Assembly: GCF_027887165.1 (NCBI RefSeq)
Contig: NC_077230.1
Span: forward strand, 37,089,351 to 37,153,350
Reading direction: 5' to 3'
DNA from: Monodelphis domestica
Lineage: Eukaryota > Chordata > Mammalia > Didelphimorphia > Didelphidae
Length of the DNA stretch: 64,000 bases
Below the pieces are notes generated by a model. The model was given only the letters and a program-made list of their open reading frames with translations. It did not search any database and was not told where the DNA came from. The translations under genes were made by a program, and so were the position numbers. Shown in pieces: positions 10,138 through 22,613 of this stretch (the first letter of the stretch is position 1; the number at the start of each line of letters is the position of its first letter).

Positions 10138-13100
10138 GCATTATTTTATTTGGTCATTTTCATATATTATTCATTGGAAACAGATCATTGTCTTTTCTTA
10201 CCACCCCCACCCCCCTCCGCCACCCCTTCCCTAGCTGACCACGCTTCGTCTGGGTATCACATGTGCCCTTGCTCTGCACCCATTTCCTTTTCGTTAGTAT
10301 TTGCACTAGGGTGCTCATTTAGCGTCTCTCCTCAATCATGTCCCCTCAACCTCTTTAGTCAAGCAGTTGCTTTTCCTTGGTGTCTTTACTCCCACGGTTT
10401 TCCTCTGCTTGACTGTAGTTTGTTTGTTTTTTTTCTCTCGTGGATAGCTGCACATTGTTCAGGGACATTGTAAAGCCATTACTCTGGAGAAGTCCATTAC
10501 ATTCTTTTGTCTCTGTGTACAATGTTCTCCTGGTTCTGCTCCTCTCACTCTGCATCACTTCCTGGAGGTTGTTCCAGTCCCCATGAAATTCCTCCACTTT
10601 ATTATTCCTTTGAGCACAATAGTATTCCATCACCAGCATATTCCACAATTTGTTCAGCCATTCCCCAATTGAAGGGCATCCCCTCATGTTCCCATTTTTG
10701 GCCACCACAAAGAGCGCGGCTGTGAATATTCTTGTACAAGTCTTTTTCCTTATTATGTCTTTGGGGTACAAACCCAGCAGTGCTATGGCTGGATCAAAGG
10801 GCAGACAGTCTTTTTTCGCCCTGTGGGCATAGTTCCAAATTGCCCTCCAGAATGGTTGGCTCAATTCACAACTCCACCAGCAATGCATTAATGTCCCCAC
10901 TTTGCCACATCCCCTCCAGCATTTGTTACTTTCCTTTGCTGTCATGTTGACCAATCTGCTAGGTGTGAGGTGATACCTCAGAGTTGTTTTGATTTGCATC
11001 TCTCTGATTATAAGAGATATAGAACACTTTTTCATGTGCTTATTCATAGTTTTGATTTCTTTGGTTGAGAACTGCCTGTTCATGTCCCTTGCCCATATTT
11101 CAATTGGAGAATGGCTTGATTTTCTGTACAATTCATTTAGCTCTTTATAAATTTGAGTCATTAGACTTTTGTCAGAGGTTTTTATGAAGATCGTTTCCCA
11201 ATTTTTTGCTTCCCTTCTGACTTTAGTTACATTGGTTTTGTTTGTACAAAAACTTTTTAATTTGATGTAGTCAAAATTATTGATTTTCTATTTTGTGACT
11301 CTGTTTTGCTTGATTTAAAATCTTTCCCCTCCCAAAGGTCTGACATGTATACTAGTCTGTGATCACTTAATTTACTTATAGTTTCCTTCTCTATGTTCAA
11401 GTCATTCACCCATTCTGAGTTTATCTTGGTGTAGGGTGTGAGGTGTTGATCCAAACCTAATCTCTCCCCACACTGTCTTCTAGTTTTCCCAGCAGTTTTT
11501 ATCAAATAGTGGGTTTTTGTCCCAAAAGCTGGGGTCTTTGGGTTTGTCATAGACTGTCTTGCTGAGGTCATTTACCCCAAGTGTATTCCACTGATCTTCC
11601 TTTCTGTCACTTAGCCAGTACCAAATTGTTTTGATGACCGCTGCTTTGTAATATAGTTTGAGATCTGGGACTGCAAGGCCACCTTCCTTTGATTTTTTTT
11701 TTTCATTATTTCCCTGGATAGCCTTGATCCTTTATTCTTCCAAATGAACTTTGTTATGGTTTTCCCTAATTCAGTAAAATAGTTTTTTGGTAGTTCAATG
11801 GGTATGGCACTAAAGAGATAGATAAGTTTAGGTAGGATGTTCATTTTGATTATGTTAGTTCATCCCACCCATGAGCAATCAATGTTTTTCCAATTGTTTA
11901 GATCTAGTTTTAATTGTGTGGAGAGTGTTTTGTAGTTGTGTTCATATAGTTCCTGTGTTTGTCTCGGGAGATAGATTCCTAAGTATTTTATATTGTCTCA
12001 GGTGACTTTAAATGGAATTTCACTTTCTAATTCCTGCTTGAACTGGGTTGGAGATATATAGAAATGCTGATGACTTATGTGGGTTTATTTTGTATCCTGC
12101 AACTTTGCTAAAGTGGTTGATCATTTTGAGTAGCTTTTTGATTGATTCTCTAGGATTCTTTAAGTAGACCATCATATCCACAAAGAGCGATAACTTGGTC
12201 TCCTCCTTGCCTATTTTAATGCCTTCAATTTTTTTTTTTTTTGCTAATTGCTAATGCTAGTGTTTCTAGTACAATGTTAAATAATAGAGGTGATAATGAG
12301 CATCCTTGTTTCACTCCTGATCTTATTGGGAATGCACCAGGTTTAGCCCCATTGCAGATGATGTTAGCTGATGGTGTTAGATATATGTTTATTATTTTTA
12401 GGGAAGACCCTTCTATTCCTATGCTTTCTAATGGTTTTAATATGAATGGGTGTTGTATTTTATCGAAGGCTTTTTCTGCATCTATTAAGATCATCATGTG
12501 ATTTTTGTTCGTATGCTTGTTGATATGGTCAATCATATGGATGGTTTTCCTAATATCGAACCAGCCCTGCATTCCTGATATAAATTCTACTTGATCATAG
12601 TGAATGACCCTCCTGATCACTTGCTGGAGAGTCTTTTTCCTAGTATCCTATTTAAGATTTTTGCGTCTATATTCATTAGGAAGATTGGTCTATAGTTTTC
12701 TTTCTCCCTTTTTGAGCTGCCTGGCTTTGGAATCAGTACCATGTTTTGTCAAAACAGAAATTTGGTAGAACTCCCTCTTTGCTTATTCTGTCAAATAATT
12801 TGTATAGTTTTGGGGTTAGCTGTGCTTTGAATGTTTGATAGGCCTGGGGCTTTTTTCTTAGGCAGTTCTTTGATTGCTTGTTGGATTTCTTTTTCAGATA
12901 TGGGATTGTTTAAGAATTCTATTTCTTCTTCTGTTAATCGAGGCAATTTATATTTTTGTAAATATTCACCCATATCACCTAGATTGGTCTATTTCTTACC
13001 ATATAGTTGGGGAAAGTAGTTTTTAATGATTGCCTTAATTTCTTCTTCATTGGAGGTAAGGTCCCACTTTTCATCTATGAGGCTGTTAATTTGCTTTTCT

Positions 13101-13356
13101 TCATTCCTTTTCTTAATTAAATTGACCGGTAGTTTGTCTATTTTGTTTGTTTTTCAAAGACTAATTCTAGTCTTATTTATTAGTTCAATAATTCTATCAC
13201 TTTTGATTTCATTAATTTTTTTCCCTTAATTTTTAAGATCTTTAGTTTGGTTTTCTTTTGGGGGTTTTTAATTTGTTATCTTTCAAGTTTGTTTATTTGC
13301 ATTTCCAATTCATTGATCTCTGCCCTCCTTAATCTGTTAATATATGCACTGAGGAA
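10138..13356 (-). mobile_element. L1-B copy spanning units 2 and 3
   Basis: The C-terminal region is split into 268 codons (10355-11161) and 104 codons (11257-11571) by one-base differences near 11277-11284. The RT core frame is cut to 131 codons (12225-12620) by a longer T run at 12230-12242. Confidence 0.92.
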
Positions 13357-15563
13357 TATTGATTATATTTGGGACAGAGTTTAAGTTCTTGGCCCTATTT
13401 GCTTTCTATTAGCTTAAAAACCTATAGAAAAGGTTTATGTTAATATATTTGTATAAGTGGGTCTTTCTTTAATATGAGAATAACTGTGGACATGTGATTT
13501 CCCAAGATTTAGATGGCCTCATGTTTACGTGTTAGGTACCTTTTTAAGTGCTAGGGATAAGATGCCGTATAAATACAGCTTTTTAATTAGGGACTTCATG
13601 TTTATAGTTTTTTTTTTTTTCAAGAAAGTTTCATTTAGGACAGTGTAAAGTTCTGTGTCCTATATGCTTTGTTTTACATTAAAATCCAAGGTTAAGTATA
13701 ATAATGTTAACACTTCTAAGAAATGGCTCTCATTTAGGTATCAGAATGACTTTTGGGCATTGAGATGCTCTCATGTTTAGGTGTTGGTACTTTTTTGAAT
13801 TTGCTAGGAACAAGTTTCTGTATGAATGCAGATTTTTAGTTAGGGACTTCACGTTTGTTCCCATTTTAGTCTTTTTTCAAGAGTTTCATTTGAGACTGTA
13901 AAATTCTGGGTCATACTTGCTTTCGTTTACCTTAAAAATCAATGGTTAGGTGTAATCATTTTAACACTTCTTAGAAGCGTTAAGTCCTCTGTGCTTTATG
14001 TTTTGTTTTAGCTTAAACTATGTGGTTAAGTGTAATGTTAACACTTTTTAGCAATGGCTTTCATTTAGGTATAAGGAGAACTTTGGGGCATTGAGATGTT
14101 CGCATGTTTAGGTGTTTGTACTTTTTTGAATTGCTAGGACTAAGATTCAGGATGAATTCAGCTCTTTAAAAGTGAGGGTGCTCATGTTTCTTCCCATTTT
14201 CGTTTTTTCCTTCAGGAAATCGTAATGGCTCTCATTCAGATATCAGAATGACTTTTAGGCTTGGAGATGCTCTGATGTTTAGACGTTGGTAGTTTTTTTG
14301 AATCGCTTCGGATAAGATTCAGGATGAATTCAGCTTTTTAGTGACGATCTTCATGTTTGTTCCCATTTTAGTTTTTTCCTTTAAGAGATTGTAATGGTTG
14401 TCATTTTGGTATCAGAATGACTTTTGGGCATTGTTGTGCTCTCATATTTAGGTGTTAGGTACTTTGGAAGTGCTACGGAGACGATTCCGTATGAAGTTAG
14501 CTTTCTGGTGAGGGTCTTCATGTTTGTTCTCAATTTCGTTTTTTCGTCAAGAGAGTTACTTACATTTGGCACAGTGTTAAGATCTCTGTCCTACTTCTTT
14601 TGTTTTAGCTTCAACAACTATGTGGTTAAGGGTAATAGTAAGACTTTTTAGAAATGGTTCTCATTTCGGTATCACAATGACTTTTTGGCATTGAGATTCC
14701 TTCATGTTTATGTGTTAGGTAGTTTTTTGAAGTGCTACGGATAAGAGTCAGTATGAAATTAGCTTTTTTTAATGAGGGTCTTCATGTTTGTTCCCATTTT
14801 AGTCTATTTCTTCAAAAGAGTTCCATATGGGACAATGTTAAGTTCTGCATCCGGTTTGTTTTGTGTTCGCTCAAAATCTATGGTTAAGTGTAACGTTAAC
14901 ACTTCTTTGAAATGGCTCTCATTTGGGTATCTGAATGACTTTTTGGCAATCAGATGGCCTAGGTGCTTTTTGACCTTCAGTATGAATTTTACCTTTTTAG
15001 GTTAGGGTCTTCATGTTTGTTCTCAATTTTGTTTTTTCGTCAAGCTAATTAAGTTTGGGACAGTGTTATGTTCCCTGTCCTGTTTGTTTTGTTTTAGCTT
15101 AAAATATATGGTTATTTAATACTTTAATACTTTTTTATAATGGCTGTCATTTAGGTATCAGAGTGGCTTTTGAGCATTGAGATGCTCTCATGTTTAGGTG
15201 TTTGTAGTTTTTTGAAGTGCTAGGACTAAGATTAAGGATGACTTCAGCTTTTTAGTGAAGGTCTTAATTGGTGTTCCCATTTTAGTTGTTTCCTTCAAGA
15301 GATGGTAATTGCTCTCATATAGGTATCAGAATGATACCATTGTGATGCTCTCATGTTTAGGTGTTTGGTACTTCTTTGAAATGATAGGGACAAGATTCTG
15401 TAGGAATTTAGCCTTTTAGTCAGGGACTTCCATTTTGTTCTCATGTCAGTTTTTTCAAAGAAAGTTTCATTTAGGACAGTGTAAAGAGATCTGTGTCCTC
15501 TATGCTTTGTTTTAGATTAAAATCGAAGGTTACGTGTCCTAATGAGAACACTTCATAGAAATG
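13357..15563. repeat. Satellite block, unit 3
   Basis: Same monomer order. Its left end carries the unit 1/4 states (aaacctataga, tttgtataag) while the rest matches unit 2. Confidence 0.9.
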
Positions 15564-16355
15564 TCTGTCTCTTAGCCAGTACCAAATTGAGTTGATGACC
15601 ACTGCTTTATAATAGAGTTTGAGATCTGGGACTGCAAAGCCACCTTCCTTCAAATTTTTTTTCATTATTTCCCTGGATATCCTCGATCCTTTTTTCTTCC
15701 AAATGAACTTTGTTATGTTTTTTTTCTAAATCAGTAAAAAAAAAAATTTTGGAAGTCACTAATAGATAAATAAATAAGTGTGGGTAGGATGGTCATTTTT
15801 ATTATTTTGGCTCATGAGCAGTTGATGTTTTTCCAATTGATCAAATCTAGTTTTAGTTTTGTGGAGAGTATTTTGTAGTTGTCTGTCTCGGGAGATAGAT
15901 TCCTAAGAAATTTATATTGTCTAGGGTGCTTTTAAATGGGATTTCTCTTCGTATTCTTGCTGCTGAGCTGTGCTGGAGAAATGCTGATGACTTATGTGGG
16001 TTTATTTTGTATCCTGCAACTTTGCTTAAGTTGTTGATTATTTCGACTAGCTTTTTGGTTGATTCTCTAGGATTCTTTAAGTAGACCATCATATCTGCAA
16101 AGAGCGATAACTTGGTCTCCTCCTTGCCTATATTCATGCCTTCAATTTATTTTTCTTCTCTAATTGCTAATGCTAGTGTTTCTAGTACAATGTTAAATAA
16201 TAGAGGTGATGAGCATCCTTGTTTCACTCCTGATGTTATTGGGAATGCATCAGGTTTATCCCCATTGCAGATGATGTTAGCTGATGGTTTTAGATAGATA
16301 TTGTTTATTATTTTTAGGAAAGGCCCTTCTATTCCTATGCTTTCTAGCGTTTTGG
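15564..16355 (-). mobile_element. L1-A fragment, unit 3
   Basis: It has the same breakpoints as unit 2 and no distinguishing change that I noticed. The RT piece is at 15853-16137. Confidence 0.9.
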
Positions 16356-16375
16356 TTTTTTCCCCTATGTTAAAA

Positions 16376-19300
16376 GCATTATTTTATTTGGTCATTTTCA
16401 TATATTATTCATTGGAAACAGATCATTGTCTTTTCTTACCACCCCCACCCCCCTCCGCCACCCCTTCCCTAGCTGACCACGCTTCGTCTGGGTATCACAT
16501 GTGCCCTTGCTCTGCACCCATTTCCTTTTCGTTAGTATTTGCACTAGGGTGCTCATTTAGCGTCTCTCCTCAATCATGTCCCCTCAACCTCTTTAGTCAA
16601 GCAGTTGCTTTTCCTTGGTGTCTTTACTCCCACGGTTTTCCTCTGCTTGACTGTAGTTTGTTTGTTTTTTTTCTCTCGTGGATAGCTGCACATTGTTCAG
16701 GGACATTGTAAAGCCATTACTCTGGAGAAGTCCATTACATTCTTTTGTCTCTGTGTACAATGTTCTCCTGGTTCTGCTCCTCTCACTCTGCATCACTTCC
16801 TGGAGGTTGTTCCAGTCCCCATGAAATTCCTCCACTTTATTATTCCTTTGAGCACAATAGTATTCCATCACCAGCATATTCCACAATTTGTTCAGCCATT
16901 CCCCAATTGAAGGGCATCCCCTCATGTTCCCATTTTTGGCCACCACAAAGAGCGCGGCTGTGAATATTCTTGTACAAGTCTTTTTCCTTATTATGTCTTT
17001 GGGGTACAAACCCAGCAGTGCTATGGCTGGATCAAAGGGCAGACAGTCTTTTTTCGCCCTGTGGGCATAGTTCCAAATTGCCCTCCAGAATGGTTGGCTC
17101 AATTCACAACTCCACCAGCAATGCATTAATGTCCCCACTTTGCCACATCCCCTCCAGCATTTGTTACTTTCCTTTGCTGTCATGTTGACCAATCTGCTAG
17201 GTGTGAGGTGATACCTCAGAGTTGTTTTGATTTGCATCTCTCTGATTATAAGAGATATAGAACACTTTTTCATGTGCTTATTCATAGTTTTGATTTCTTT
17301 GGTTGAGAACTGCCTGTTCATGTCCCTTGCCCATATTTCAATTGGAGAATGGCTTGATTTTCTGTACAATTCATTTAGCTCTTTATAAATTTGAGTCATT
17401 AGACTTTTGTCAGAGGTTTTTATGAAGATCGTTTCCCAATTTTTTGCTTCCCTTCTGACTTTAGTTACATTGGTTTTGTTTGTACAAAAACTTTTTAATT
17501 TGATGTAGTCAAAATTATTGATTTTCTATTTTGTGACTCTGTTTTGCTTGATTTAAAATCTTTCCCCTCCCAAAGGTCTGACATGTATACTAGTCTGTGA
17601 TCACTTAATTTACTTATAGTTTCCTTCTCTATGTTCAAGTCATTCACCCATTCTGAGTTTATCTTGGTGTAGGGTGTGAGGTGTTGATCCAAACCTAATC
17701 TCTCCCCACACTGTCTTCTAGTTTTCCCAGCAGTTTTTATCAAATAGTGGGTTTTTGTCCCAAAAGCTGGGGTCTTTGGGTTTGTCATAGACTGTCTTGC
17801 TGAGGTCATTTACCCCAAGTGTATTCCACTGATCTTCCTTTCTGTCACTTAGCCAGTACCAAATTGTTTTGATGACCGCTGCTTTGTAATATAGTTTGAG
17901 ATCTGGGACTGCAAGGCCACCTTCCTTTGATTTTTTTTTTTCATTATTTCCCTGGATAGCCTTGATCCTTTATTCTTCCAAATGAACTTTGTTATGGTTT
18001 TCCCTAATTCAGTAAAATAGTTTTTTGGTAGTTCAATGGGTATGGCACTAAAGAGATAGATAAGTTTAGGTAGGATGTTCATTTTGATTATGTTAGTTCA
18101 TCCCACCCATGAGCAATCAATGTTTTTCCAATTGTTTAGATCTAGTTTTAATTGTGTGGAGAGTGTTTTGTAGTTGTGTTCATATAGTTCCTGTGTTTGT
18201 CTCGGGAGATAGATTCCTAAGTATTTTATATTGTCTCAGGTGACTTTAAATGGAATTTCACTTTCTAATTCCTGCTTGAACTGGGTTGGAGATATATAGA
18301 AATGCTGATGACTTATGTGGGTTTATTTTGTATCCTGCAACTTTGCTAAAGTGGTTGATCATTTTGAGTAGCTTTTTGATTGATTCTCTAGGATTCTTTA
18401 AGTAGACCATCATATCCACAAAGAGCGATAACTTGGTCTCCTCCTTGCCTATTTTAATGCCTTCAATTTTTTTTTTTTTTGCTAATTGCTAATGCTAGTG
18501 TTTCTAGTACAATGTTAAATAATAGAGGTGATAATGAGCATCCTTGTTTCACTCCTGATCTTATTGGGAATGCACCAGGTTTAGCCCCATTGCAGATGAT
18601 GTTAGCTGATGGTGTTAGATATATGTTTATTATTTTTAGGGAAGACCCTTCTATTCCTATGCTTTCTAATGGTTTTAATATGAATGGGTGTTGTATTTTA
18701 TCGAAGGCTTTTTCTGCATCTATTAAGATCATCATGTGATTTTTGTTCGTATGCTTGTTGATATGGTCAATCATATGGATGGTTTTCCTAATATCGAACC
18801 AGCCCTGCATTCCTGATATAAATTCTACTTGATCATAGTGAATGACCCTCCTGATCACTTGCTGGAGAGTCTTTTTCCTAGTATCCTATTTAAGATTTTT
18901 GCGTCTATATTCATTAGGAAGATTGGTCTATAGTTTTCTTTCTCCCTTTTTGAGCTGCCTGGCTTTGGAATCAGTACCATGTTTTGTCAAAACAGAAATT
19001 TGGTAGAACTCCCTCTTTGCTTATTCTGTCAAATAATTTGTATAGTTTTGGGGTTAGCTGTGCTTTGAATGTTTGATAGGCCTGGGGCTTTTTTCTTAGG
19101 CAGTTCTTTGATTGCTTGTTGGATTTCTTTTTCAGATATGGGATTGTTTAAGAATTCTATTTCTTCTTCTGTTAATCGAGGCAATTTATATTTTTGTAAA
19201 TATTCACCCATATCACCTAGATTGGTCTATTTCTTACCATATAGTTGGGGAAAGTAGTTTTTAATGATTGCCTTAATTTCTTCTTCATTGGAGGTAAGGT

Positions 19301-19594
19301 CCCACTTTTCATCTATGAGGCTGTTAATTTGCTTTTCTTCATTCCTTTTCTTAATTAAATTGACCGGTAGTTTGTCTATTTTGTTTGTTTTTCAAAGACT
19401 AATTCTAGTCTTATTTATTAGTTCAATAATTCTATCACTTTTGATTTCATTAATTTTTTTCCCTTAATTTTTAAGATCTTTAGTTTGGTTTTCTTTTGGG
19501 GGTTTTTAATTTGTTATCTTTCAAGTTTGTTTATTTGCATTTCCAATTCATTGATCTCTGCCCTCCTTAATCTGTTAATATATGCACTGAGGAA
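16376..19594 (-). mobile_element. L1-B copy spanning units 3 and 4
   Basis: It has the same split frames as the previous copy: 16593-17399 (268 codons), 17495-17809 (104 codons) and an RT core of 131 codons at 18463-18858. By eye it is almost identical to the copy at 10138-13356. Confidence 0.92.
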
Positions 19595-21801
19595 TATTGA
19601 TTATATTTGGGACAGAGTTTAAGTTCTTGGCCCTATTTGCTTTCTATTAGCTTAAAAACCTATAGAAAAGGTTTATGTTAATATATTTGTATAAGTGGGT
19701 CTTTCTTTAATATGAGAATAACTGTGGACATGTGATTTCCCAAGATTTAGATGGCCTCATGTTTACGTGTTAGGTACCTTTTTAAGTGCTAGGGATAAGA
19801 TGCCGTATAAATACAGCTTTTTAATTAGGGACTTCATGTTTATAGTTTTTTTTTTTTTCAAGAAAGTTTCATTTAGGACAGTGTAAAGTTCTGTGTCCTA
19901 TATGCTTTGTTTTACATTAAAATCCAAGGTTAAGTATAATAATGTTAACACTTCTAAGAAATGGCTCTCATTTAGGTATCAGAATGACTTTTGGGCATTG
20001 AGATGCTCTCATGTTTAGGTGTTGGTACTTTTTTGAATTTGCTAGGAACAAGTTTCTGTATGAATGCAGATTTTTAGTTAGGGACTTCACGTTTGTTCCC
20101 ATTTTAGTCTTTTTTCAAGAGTTTCATTTGAGACTGTAAAATTCTGGGTCATACTTGCTTTCGTTTACCTTAAAAATCAATGGTTAGGTGTAATCATTTT
20201 AACACTTCTTAGAAGCGTTAAGTCCTCTGTGCTTTATGTTTTGTTTTAGCTTAAACTATGTGGTTAAGTGTAATGTTAACACTTTTTAGCAATGGCTTTC
20301 ATTTAGGTATAAGGAGAACTTTGGGGCATTGAGATGTTCGCATGTTTAGGTGTTTGTACTTTTTTGAATTGCTAGGACTAAGATTCAGGATGAATTCAGC
20401 TCTTTAAAAGTGAGGGTGCTCATGTTTCTTCCCATTTTCGTTTTTTCCTTCAGGAAATCGTAATGGCTCTCATTCAGATATCAGAATGACTTTTAGGCTT
20501 GGAGATGCTCTGATGTTTAGACGTTGGTAGTTTTTTTGAATCGCTTCGGATAAGATTCAGGATGAATTCAGCTTTTTAGTGACGATCTTCATGTTTGTTC
20601 CCATTTTAGTTTTTTCCTTTAAGAGATTGTAATGGTTGTCATTTTGGTATCAGAATGACTTTTGGGCATTGTTGTGCTCTCATATTTAGGTGTTAGGTAC
20701 TTTGGAAGTGCTACGGAGACGATTCCGTATGAAGTTAGCTTTCTGGTGAGGGTCTTCATGTTTGTTCTCAATTTCGTTTTTTCGTCAAGAGAGTTACTTA
20801 CATTTGGCACAGTGTTAAGATCTCTGTCCTACTTCTTTTGTTTTAGCTTCAACAACTATGTGGTTAAGGGTAATAGTAAGACTTTTTAGAAATGGTTCTC
20901 ATTTCGGTATCACAATGACTTTTTGGCATTGAGATTCCTTCATGTTTATGTGTTAGGTAGTTTTTTGAAGTGCTACGGATAAGAGTCAGTATGAAATTAG
21001 CTTTTTTTAATGAGGGTCTTCATGTTTGTTCCCATTTTAGTATATTTCTTCAAAAGAGTTCCATATGGGACAATGTTAAGTTCTGCATCCGGTTTGTTTT
21101 GGGTTCGCTCAAAATCTATGGTTAAGTGTAACGTTAACACTTCTTTGAAATGGCTCTCATTTGGGTATCTGAATGACTTTTTGGCAATCAGATGGCCTAG
21201 GTGCTTTTTGACCTTCAGTATGAATTTTACCTTTTTAGGTTAGGGTCTTCATGTTTGTTCTCAATTTTGTTTTTTCGTCAAGCTAATTAAGTTTGGGACA
21301 GTGTTATGTTCCCTGTCCTGTTTGTTTTGTTTTAGCTTAAAATATATGGTTATTTAATACTTTAATACTTTTTTATAATGGCTGTCATTTAGGTATCAGA
21401 GTGGCTTTTGAGCATTGAGATGCTCTCATGTTTAGGTGTTTGTAGTTTTTTGAAGTGCTAGGACTAAGATTAAGGATGACTTCAGCTTTTTAGTGAAGGT
21501 CTTAATTGGTGTTCCCATTTTAGTTGTTTCCTTCAAGAGATGGTAATTGCTCTCATATAGGTATCAGAATGATACCATTGTGATGCTCTCATGTTTAGGT
21601 GTTTGGTACTTCTTTGAAATGATAGGGACAAGATTCTGTAGGAATTTAGCCTTTTAGTCAGGGACTTCCATTTTGTTCTCATGTCAGTTTTTTCAAAGAA
21701 AGTTTCATTTAGGACAGTGTAAAGAGATCTGTGTCCTCTATGCTTTGTTTTAGATTAAAATCGAAGGTTACGTGTCCTAATGAGAACACTTCATAGAAAT
21801 G
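19595..21801. repeat. Satellite block, unit 4
   Basis: Same monomer order. It has a private G in gggttcgctc at about 21103 and agtatatttc as in units 1 and 6. Confidence 0.9.
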
Positions 21802-22593
21802 TCTGTCTCTTAGCCAGTACCAAATTGAGTTGATGACCACTGCTTTATAATAGAGTTTGAGATCTGGGACTGCAAAGCCACCTTCCTTCAAATTTTTTTT
21901 CATTATTTCCCTGGATATCCTCGATCCTTTTTTCTTCCAAATGAACTTTGTTATGTTTTTTTTCTAAATCAGTAAAAAAAAAAATTTTGGAAGTCACTAA
22001 TAGATAAATAAATAAGTGTGGGTAGGATGGTCATTTTTATTATTTTGGCTCATGAGCAGTTGATGTTTTTCCAATTGATCAAATCTAGTTTTAGTTTTGT
22101 GGAGAGTATTTTGTAGTTGTCTGTCTCGGGAGATAGATTCCTAAGAAATTTATATTGTCTAGGGTGCTTTTAAATGGGATTTCTCTTCGTATTCTTGCTG
22201 CTGAGCTGTGCTGGAGAAATGCTGATGACTTATGTGGGTTTATTTTGTATCCTGCAACTTTGCTTAAGTTGTTGATTATTTCGACTAGCTTTTTGGTTGA
22301 TTCTCTAGGATTCTTTAAGTAGACCATCATATCTGCAAAGAGCGATAACTTGGTCTCCTCCTTGCCTATATTCATGCCTTCAATTTATTTTTCTTCTCTA
22401 ATTGCTAATGCTAGTGTTTCTAGTACAATGTTAAATAATAGAGGTGATGAGCATCCTTGTTTCACTCCTGATGTTATTGGGAATGCATCAGGTTTATCCC
22501 CATTGCAGATGATGTTAGCTGATGGTTTTAGATAGATATTGTTTATTATTTTTAGGAAAGGCCCTTCTATTCCTATGCTTTCTAGCGTTTTGG
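21802..22593 (-). mobile_element. L1-A fragment, unit 4
   Basis: Same structure. The RT piece is at 22091-22375. Confidence 0.9.
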
Positions 22594-22613
22594 TTTTTTC
22601 CCCTATGTTAAAA

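Larger units (their letters stand above)
6240..12476. repeat. Array unit 2 (6237 bp)
   Basis: States: six T before ccctta, aaacctattga, agtctatttc, the split ORF2 C-terminal frame (268 + 104 codons), and agttcaatggg. In the 740-960 segment it groups with units 5, 6 and 7. In the ORF2 C-terminal segment it groups with units 3, 4 and 6. Confidence 0.95.
12477..18714. repeat. Array unit 3 (6238 bp)
   Basis: It matches unit 2 through most of its length (agtctatttc, split ORF2 C-terminal frame, agttcaatggg). It carries the unit 1/4 states at 13215-13440 (seven T, aaacctataga). The switch between neighbours marks a conversion or crossover boundary. Confidence 0.95.
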